This document shows, one piece after another, positions 10,901 through 11,678 of a DNA stretch of 11,678 nt. The stretch is from assembly GCA_964352225.1 (NCBI GenBank), contig CAYGRM010000208.1:1-11678 (forward strand). Reading direction: 5' to 3'. The translations under genes and the position numbers were made by a program. The number at the start of each line of letters is the position of its first letter. The first letter of the stretch is position 1. A model generated the notes under the pieces. It did no database searches, had not been told where the DNA came from, and worked only from the letters and a program-made list of their open reading frames with translations. The stretch is from CAJQQY01 sp964352225 (GTDB taxonomy: Bacteria > Bacteroidota > Bacteroidia > Chitinophagales > Saprospiraceae).

Positions 10901-11678
10901 CTAATGTTACGGTAGAATGTGATGCAATACCAGCACCTGCCAATGTAACTGCAAGTGATAATTGTACACCAAGTGTAGAAGTTGTATTTACAGAAAATAT
11001 AGGAACAGGATGTCCATACACAATTACTCGAACATGGAATGCAACCGATCCTTGCAACAATACAGTTACAGCGACGCAAATCATTTCAGTAGAAGATAAT
11101 GATGATCCAGTTTTTGTGAATGTTCCGACGGATGTAACCGTAGATTGTAACTCCATTCCAACAGTTGCTGATGTAACAGTTACGGATAATTGTACTGTAG
11201 TATTAACAACAGAATGTATAACTGGAAACGCTGATTCACAAACGAATCAGACTGTAAATAATCCAGATAGAGCATTAGGGGTAGCTGATGGAAGTTATGC
11301 GGTAATAGGAAATGGAGATTGGTTAATTCTTGATTTGATTGATACTATTCCAGAAGGTGGTCTGATCGAAATAGTCATAACTAGAAACAATAATAATGGA
11401 AGGGTAGGAATTACTAGTTCAAGAGATGGAACTAATTTCGGAAATGGGATACAATACGGAGATGGAGCAGCAGATACACCGGGGCCAATCCAAACCTTTG
11501 AAACGATAGAATACATAGCTCCTGTAGGAGGAATAAGATATTTACAGTTTATCAGAGAAGCAGGAGGAACGAGGTTAGATGCAGTATCTTATAATGTATG
11601 CACAGAGGTGGAAGAATCTATTATGGTTAACTTTAATGAAGTAATTTCTACGGGCTGTCCATATACGATTACTCGAAC
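1888..11678 (+). CDS. Giant secreted multidomain protein with HYR/Ig-like repeats carrying inserted guest domains, 3' end missing
   Basis: The frame stays open for 3263 codons to the right edge. Residues 1-36 are a Sec signal peptide without a lipobox. Then follow a cadherin/Big_9-like domain (about 74-153), a P-domain (177-297), an acidic CNNQVDDDGDG element (323-357), an FG-GAP-type propeller (372-831), a CARDB-like domain (878-1008) and, from residue 1010, 14 HYR/Ig-like repeats with four conserved cysteines. Repeats 3, 4, 6, 10 and 14 are each interrupted by an unrelated domain. The protein is expected outside the cytoplasm, probably exported or surface-attached and stabilised by calcium and disulfides. 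Surface adhesion or binding of sugars or other polymers is inferred from the modules. Large Bacteroidota proteins of this kind often end in a type IX secretion signal, but the C-terminus is not in view. It stands alone, with no operon partner visible. I do not recognise it as a named protein. Confidence 0.95.
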   Translation, partial: MQIRFYNYFFNKRVGIIKLIGTFLFLIITLPTMNGSTSYPPAEQAEVVEGILYFSSPNPYLSAEFNSNIILPGDPPIANLDTVNVLQGTSVTGNVLTNDSDPDGDVLVLNTIPTSNPTNGTVLINADGSFTYTPFPFFVGTDQFTYEVCDGANTEVTNSYDNQTNVTITPFGTPTVSSTITVNSGGTITDVDVSNLFLEHSMLEDLVITLTSPSGTVVTLVDQHCDDANYDIGFDDESGLGYGSLACPPDGGDTYQPLEALSAFDGENSTGNWILTISDGVFFNGGFLDFWYLDITTLIATSGTNCTSATVTAIVTPSSTEICNNQVDDDGDGLVDIFDPDCPCEDGNFLGLCDPDCEYFPPGIPGFDVELEWSSVDSVNTFTPVIGGDLDGEASSVEIIAFKKSNTTYVDNAIYIIDGSNGLTKYTFDSKPLHVFNKGLAMADVDQDGNGEIYYIIANSDVDDYRRIACYEYNPSGTNLGGTGTGSFDLQWVSDERVTCGLAFPFYTVTDNYAVNLADFNQDGFPEVYIGNEIFDAITGTRLAVGGTNNIGNNIYDFYSHEHFHANPVAVDALPSGDCTNCDGLELVAGNQVYSVNLTTGVMTVERELVAAPGHKDGPVSIVDYDLDGDVDAVITTTDVNGSYLYIWDLQTETMIGNVHTVSDAAISTIWYRSVSNATVADFDGDNKPEIGVCANFVFQVVEDYQVDISGTGGVAWSLVTTDRSGMTGATSFDFNGDGVTEVVYRDEDNLRIISGVTGANLSTFPCGSRTGGEYPIVLDIDNDNETEIVCTCGDGYARNGLMTAFRSQDYPWVPTRGVWNQYAYFITNVNDDLSIPPFQQAHHLVGSPPLGSTGRMNSFLKQVGPYDNEGNPIFPAADIQLDILNVGAVQCVLGDSVTLNIRFYNNGDLGFPAEMPFALYEGNPENSGTFIGSYQIPTAIIPGDSVDVSVTIAVAGLTSPYNIYGIANDDGSLPLPLSLATDFPATSIGECDFANNMDSINFIGCENTPPVLSGIPSDVTVNCSAIQPIPTNITATDNCSSTVTIDFSTSQTSGMCSYIITRTWTATDSCGNAQSESQLITVLDQEPPILVGVPAGITVDCSNIPTVPVVTANDNCILGDAEVVFSQIVYDQSCPQSITRIWTAIDSCSNVTIDSQIIALVDTIAPIIETPPADITLNCIEDIPPMVDLSWTDNCDGTGTVTGVTDYEPYVTTSSASYKDTTIYEVMESGSYVINMGVVPQTVDNALKPYGLVFELLDEHYIPVKWVIDPNKSKDGVDFIYDGVGYKGGPFIIPAKYITPTVDAIISTWETAGVVGLKTTAPITVPVRKTFDHTIHWGLDLTNGGIAETYLLKADIPASAYSFVLPTELDGCYDIFALPHAEPDWASHENMNLWNSPKSEGGWGGSIWAGCRSGSYVENAYNPSDPTEKMNYLMNDATAPSLEVAVDHGVHADGTRPPGYLYDYHSHPIMQFMGIIDEATAGGSEQIYLPINGWRPTTKIGVWDDSHPEVPSLSQGSAAVLAFGRPFGNEDRGLISYTGGHDLDGTDPENIAALRSFFNFSFYAGRVNAISLDMATPDVAVSGQGYEISATAYAEGGIGDITYNWVSSCAGTFTDSSSPSTTFTPDTVTTTQSCILTCYVTDECGTRTTYLSNEITIEPPTETSSCPKITRCWTYTDLCDNTSTVCQEITIEDNDPPVFDSQPTPVPTEPICDGVLPTMEILTASDGCDSTEVTMEIIYGTPATSGNCTSTDPDTIAAYVIIAKDEVKLDENTVMTGGVGCWKDGKEVILNNSSVVNTFVQSPVTDYNGGSTSASTTNTNAPDFNSFITLKTNPAPGSVDTIILAGTTANIYGNDFDKIEVEAGATAIFHSTTDIYAKEFHTEDSGSGSAATVIFMNCVDVVTKDKLQIGNRSIINPADSNGKIKNVTFHTSLKNNEDINIGFGTTFYANILSPDEELIIEAATVAEPTYLTGFYYVKKVDSEENVIWNFNENCDTCEEPEDCKLGTYDIIYRWTATDNCGNTTVIEQVFTVFQDTIAPILVGVPSDTIISCNNVPDPPIVTATDDCFNSVDVLMTADTTSGDCPNIITRTWTATDSCGNAATGIQVITLNDTIPPVLVGVPADSLIDCDGIPDPPVVTATDNCDNDVAVAFTELDLLNSSYIVDDYTNIPASGKIFTIPISGFATLEANEFISFNINFVVSKGKGRAEMFLIAPSGQAIYLVGEFCSGGYCENQTGSDESYNPTFYRCSTGHPQWNSNENIPEGVGDFTPYGAIPVDPIPGATSYISCFEDFTGSMDGDWKLYVRKNQSNNGKLEFYNANFNIANHTCLNPGYVLRKWTATDDCGNTVEETQLLTLQDTVPPGLELIGVPADTLVSCENIPLAPVVNATSFGYCSEGWVVGYDEVTTSGCPYTITRTWNTQDSCGNTGSAVQVITVEDNDAPEIDPAPADVTVECDDIPDAAELFATDNCTEDVDVDFSETIGTGCPFTITRTWTAIDECDNDTTVTQIITVEDTTNPILLNVPNDVTVECTSIPDTAIVTATDNCSPAMEVVFTEVTTTGCPYTITRTWEATDSCNNTVIEIQVITVEDTTPPILTNVPDDIEVSCEDCLQAFENGGFEDNPVTGNWAGVPESQLPGWDTDASDNKIEIQRSGKINGVVSYEGEWHAELNHINNGDLYQTFCVVPTTRLQISFAHRHRPAGSNTTDDIMGVYIGPDLNNLTLIETVVGKRGEGWKVHNINYPVPANQPEAIFLFRAIQGSPNSISVGNLIDDINIITLPGTSVVPSVSDNCTDDLSIELKEIRIENECLNYYQLIRTWTSTDNCGNTTVDTQTVTVGDFGVPVILGVPQDTIVECTGVPSVPNVTAEDNCSSQVSLDFEEETIGTSCNYSIIRTWIATDNCGNTDTLSQTITVQDIVDPILEDVPSDITVDCNTIPTAAAVTASDNCDVDVEVVLTEVIGNGCPYEITRKWVATDNCGNADSVIQVITVEDTTVPVFANVPANVTVECDAIPAPANVTASDNCTPSVEVVFTENIGTGCPYTITRTWNATDPCNNTVTATQIISVEDNDDPVFVNVPTDVTVDCNSIPTVADVTVTDNCTVVLTTECITGNADSQTNQTVNNPDRALGVADGSYAVIGNGDWLILDLIDTIPEGGLIEIVITRNNNNGRVGITSSRDGTNFGNGIQYGDGAADTPGPIQTFETIEYIAPVGGIRYLQFIREAGGTRLDAVSYNVCTEVEESIMVNFNEVISTGCPYTITR
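2107..2346 (+). other. Cadherin-like / Big_9 (VCBS-type) domain
   Basis: Residues 74-153 start with PPIANLDTVNVLQGTSV, then NVLTNDSDPDGD, then ADGSFTYTP and VGTDQFTYEVCDG. This order is characteristic of the Ig-like Big_9/cadherin-like repeats of large bacterial surface proteins. The NDSDPDGD loop probably binds calcium. Only one copy is present. Confidence 0.85.
2416..2781 (+). other. P-domain (proprotein convertase P-type, jelly-roll) module
   Basis: Residues 177-297 begin with the strand STITVNSGGTITDVDV. Then come LEDLVITLTSPSGTVVTLV, FDDE, and a late strand NSTGNWILTISD before FLDFWYLDI. The LxSPSGT motif and the GNWxLxxxD motif near the end are hallmarks of P-domains. In bacteria these often sit in secreted multidomain proteins without a protease. 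No protease is seen here. Confidence 0.85.
2854..2958 (+). other. Acidic Cys/Asp element, MopE-like metal-binding motif
   Basis: CNNQVDDDGDGLVD with DPDC (residues 323-342), then a second CDPDC ending at about 357, resembles the CNNxxDDDGDGxxD motif common in Bacteroidota surface proteins and related to MopE-type metal-binding repeats. The DxDxDG pattern suggests a calcium loop closed by cysteines. It links the P-domain to the propeller. Confidence 0.7.
3001..4380 (+). other. FG-GAP/VCBS-type beta-propeller
   Basis: Residues 372-831 hold acidic loops spaced for propeller blades. They are GGDLDGE (about 389), ADVDQDGNGEI (444), ADFNQDGFPEV (519), VDYDLDGDVDAV (624), ADFDGDNKPEI (682), FDFNGDGVTEV (734) and LDIDNDNETEI (780). 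An aberrant one, SGDCTNCDGLEL, lies near 572. A seven-bladed propeller with one irregular or extra blade is the likely fold. Such propellers bind calcium in the loops and mediate adhesion in integrin-like and bacterial surface proteins. Confidence 0.8.
4519..4911 (+). other. CARDB-like Ig domain
   Basis: Residues 878-1008 start ADIQLDILNV and contain CVLGDSVTLNIRFYNNGD, IIPGDSVDVSVTIA and a closing CDFANNMDSINF. This is the pattern of CARDB domains, adhesion-type Ig folds found in bacterial surface proteins. It separates the propeller from the repeat array. Confidence 0.65.
4915..5382 (+). repeat. HYR/Ig-like repeats 1 and 2 (intact, 78 residues each)
   Basis: Each unit runs from PPxLxGVPxxxTVxC through ATDNC or ANDNC, then a GMC or QSC strand, then ITRTWTATDSCGN (ITRIWTAIDSCSN in repeat 2), and ends in an acidic linker before the next PP/AP. 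Four cysteines recur at fixed places: VxC, DNC, xC before ITR, and DSC. Both units are exactly 234 bp. Confidence 0.85.
5518..6594 (+). other. Guest 1a: alpha/beta domain with GATase/ThuA-like appearance inside repeat 3
   Basis: Residues about 1211-1569 do not look like Ig repeats. They contain YVINMGVVPQTV, YGLVFELLDEHYIPVKWVID, a GGPFIIPA strand, GCYDIFALPHAEPDW, then SIWAGCRSGSYVEN with Cys1412, IMQFMG, and LISYTGGHDLDG with His1542 before AALRSFFNF. A Cys in a tight turn after a hydrophobic strand and a later GGH strand recall class I glutamine-amidotransferase-like and ThuA-like folds. Whether a triad exists is unknown. This fold call is an inference from pattern; it could be another alpha/beta module. 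Confidence 0.5.
6589..6864 (+). other. Guest 1b: PKD/Ig-like domain closing the insert of repeat 3
   Basis: Residues about 1568-1659 include GQGYEISATAYAEGGIGDI, YNWVSSCAG, STTFTPDT and CYVTDECG. The run of a YNW strand followed by TFTPDT and xCYVTD fits PKD-like domains (compare YxWxx and FTPxxxGxYxVxxxVTD). It links the alpha/beta guest back to the host repeat. Confidence 0.55.
6976..8001 (+). repeat. HYR/Ig-like repeat 4, split by a 254-residue guest
   Basis: The first half runs from PPVFDSQPTPVPTEPIC through LTASDGCDS to SGNC at about 7134. The second half resumes at about 7897 with CKLGTYDIIYRW, then TATDNCGN. The guest again sits in the loop before the TYDIIYRW strand, the same place as in repeats 3 and 6. 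Cysteines lie on both sides of the junction. Confidence 0.7.
7135..7896 (+). other. Guest 2: beta-solenoid-like domain inside repeat 4
   Basis: About 254 residues begin AAYVIIAKDEVKLDENTVM with TGGVG after it. Short alternating strands follow, with small and polar turns: VILNNSSVVNTFV, ANIYGNDFDKIEVEAG, STTDIYAKEF, DVVTKDKLQIG, NVTFHTSLKNNEDINIG, ANILSPDEELIIEAA. Repeated short strands with aligned hydrophobic positions suggest a right-handed beta-solenoid, as in bactofilin-like or autotransporter-type proteins. No catalytic residues are evident. The fold assignment is tentative. Confidence 0.5.
8002..8232 (+). repeat. HYR/Ig-like repeat 5 (intact, 77 residues)
   Basis: APILVGVPSDTIISC, TATDDC, SGDCPNIITRTW and TATDSCGN mark a complete unit with the four conserved cysteines. 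It separates the guest-bearing repeats 4 and 6. Confidence 0.85.
8233..8973 (+). repeat. HYR/Ig-like repeat 6, split by a 172-residue guest
   Basis: PPVLVGVPADSLIDC, TATDNCDNDVAVAFTELD form the first half to about 8358. It resumes at about 8875 with CLNPGYVLRKW, then TATDDCGN. The guest enters after the FTE strand, as in repeats 3 and 4. Confidence 0.8.
8359..8874 (+). other. Guest 3: second P-domain-like module, inside repeat 6
   Basis: Residues about 2158-2329 contain GKIFTIPISGF, GRAEMFLIAPSGQAIYLV, a loop with three cysteines, then DFTGSMDGDWKLYVRKNQ and LEFYNANFNI. The LIAPSG strand and the GDWKLYVxxN strand match the P-domain pattern of the N-terminal module, though more diverged. If right, the same domain type appears once free and once nested in this protein. 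Confidence 0.6.
8974..9669 (+). repeat. HYR/Ig-like repeats 7 to 9 (intact, 80, 76 and 76 residues)
   Basis: All three carry VxC, GCPYTITRTW or GCPFTITRTW, and DSC or DEC motifs, and end in VEDND or VEDTT. Repeat 7 departs from the family at the usual ATDNC site, which reads ATSFGYCSEGW, so the cysteine stays but the Asp-Asn pair is lost. Repeats 8 and 9 are exactly 228 bp. Confidence 0.85.
9670..10416 (+). repeat. HYR/Ig-like repeat 10, split by a guest at a different loop
   Basis: PPILTNVPDDIEVSCEDC is followed directly by the guest from about 9721. The host returns at about 10243 with VVPSVSDNC, LIRTWTSTDNCGN and VTVGD. Here the break lies between the first and second conserved cysteines, earlier in the fold than in repeats 3, 4 and 6. 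Confidence 0.75.
9721..10236 (+). other. Guest 4: DUF642/lectin-like beta-sandwich inside repeat 10
   Basis: About 172 residues open FENGGFEDNPVTGNW, then LPGWDTD, IEIQRSG, EGEWHAELNH, DLYQTFCVVP and LQISFAHRHRP, and end NLIDDINI. NGxFE, PGW, IEI, AELN and LYQ followed by a final IDDIxI strand are the pattern of DUF642-type and related galactose-binding-fold carbohydrate modules. A carbohydrate-binding role is inferred; ligand residues were not identified. Confidence 0.65.
10417..11103 (+). repeat. HYR/Ig-like repeats 11 to 13 (intact, 77, 76 and 76 residues)
   Basis: These are the most regular units: VPxxVTVEC or VDC, TAxDNC, a FTE or LTE strand, GCPYxITRxW, ATDNCGN or ATDPCNN, then VEDTT or VEDND. 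Repeat 11 has SCNYSIIRTW instead of GCPY. Protein identity among units is plainly higher than DNA identity, because synonymous codons differ throughout. This points to old duplications kept by selection rather than recent copying. Confidence 0.85.
11104..11678 (+). repeat. HYR/Ig-like repeat 14, split by a guest and cut by the window edge
   Basis: DPVFVNVPTDVTVDC and TVTDNC form the first part. The guest begins at about 11197, and the host returns at about 11602 with MVNFNEVISTGCPYTITRT, where the window ends. The break lies directly after the second conserved cysteine, a third insertion point. Confidence 0.75.
11197..11601 (+). other. Guest 5: galactose-binding-like (discoidin-type) module inside repeat 14
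   Basis: About 135 residues contain NNPDRALGVADGSYAVIG, GDWLILDLID, EIVITRNN, a VGITSSRDGTNF strand, and IRYLQFIREAGGTRLDAVSYNV. An N-terminal ALGxxDGxYAxIG, then xLxLDL, and a late RYLQF strand are typical of F5/8-type or similar galactose-binding-like modules in Bacteroidota proteins. A cysteine at each end (TEC, NVC) could staple the module with a disulfide. Confidence 0.6.

Noticed and set aside
10840..11156. Two overlapping minus-strand ORFs of about 80-100 residues
   Set aside because: They are antisense shadows of the repeats. Low-complexity Cys/Ile/Tyr or Val/Thr/Ser composition reflects the complement of the repeat codons.
4915..11678. Regular repeats read as a CRISPR array or recent DNA tandem duplication
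   Set aside because: Units are 228-240 bp, coding, and similar at protein level with many synonymous differences. There are no short identical repeats with unique spacers.
5383..11678. Broken repeats as a sign of frameshift, pseudogene decay or mobile element insertion
   Set aside because: The frame is open across every junction, host halves fit together, and no terminal inverted repeats, target duplications or transposase are seen. Misassembly of repeats cannot be fully excluded without reads.

Overview
The window looks like a piece of a Bacteroidota chromosome. The DNA is AT-rich. One gene encodes a very large secreted protein built from FG-GAP, P-domain, CNNxxDDDGDG and cysteine-containing HYR/Ig-like modules, a mix typical of that phylum. 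A placement near Saprospiria or a similar marine group is a guess from protein style. Two housekeeping-type genes sit at the left, and about 84% of the window is one open reading frame that runs off the right edge.

Left part (1-1314): the N-terminal 136 codons of a probable S13 D-Ala-D-Ala carboxypeptidase (PBP4/DacB type, PASNTK motif) lie on the minus strand. A class IV PLP-dependent aminotransferase (282 aa) is read divergently from it, with 57 bp between the start codons. A weak hairpin follows the aminotransferase.

Intergenic part (1315-1887): 573 bp with no convincing gene. It holds three inverted repeats, one of them a 24-bp palindrome, and a weak Bacteroidota-type promoter match.

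Giant gene (1888-11678, at least 3263 residues, no stop in the window): the order is Sec signal peptide, cadherin/Big_9-like domain, P-domain, acidic CNNQVDDDGDG element, FG-GAP/VCBS-type beta-propeller with seven or eight Asp-rich loops, a CARDB-like domain, then 14 cysteine-bearing HYR/Ig-like repeats of 76-80 residues. The last repeat is cut by the window edge.

The main observation is that five of the 14 repeats (3, 4, 6, 10 and 14) are split by a different complete guest domain. Repeat 3 carries an alpha/beta domain with a GATase/ThuA-like look plus a PKD-like domain. Repeat 4 carries a beta-solenoid-like domain, repeat 6 a second P-domain-like module, repeat 10 a DUF642/lectin-like module, and repeat 14 a galactose-binding-like module. 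After each guest the repeat resumes at its expected next strand, always in frame. The guests enter at only three points of the host fold. The array therefore reads as a stalk of Ig-like units that display guest modules, which would suit a cell-surface adhesin or polymer-binding protein. Function is inferred; no catalytic activity is proven from sequence.
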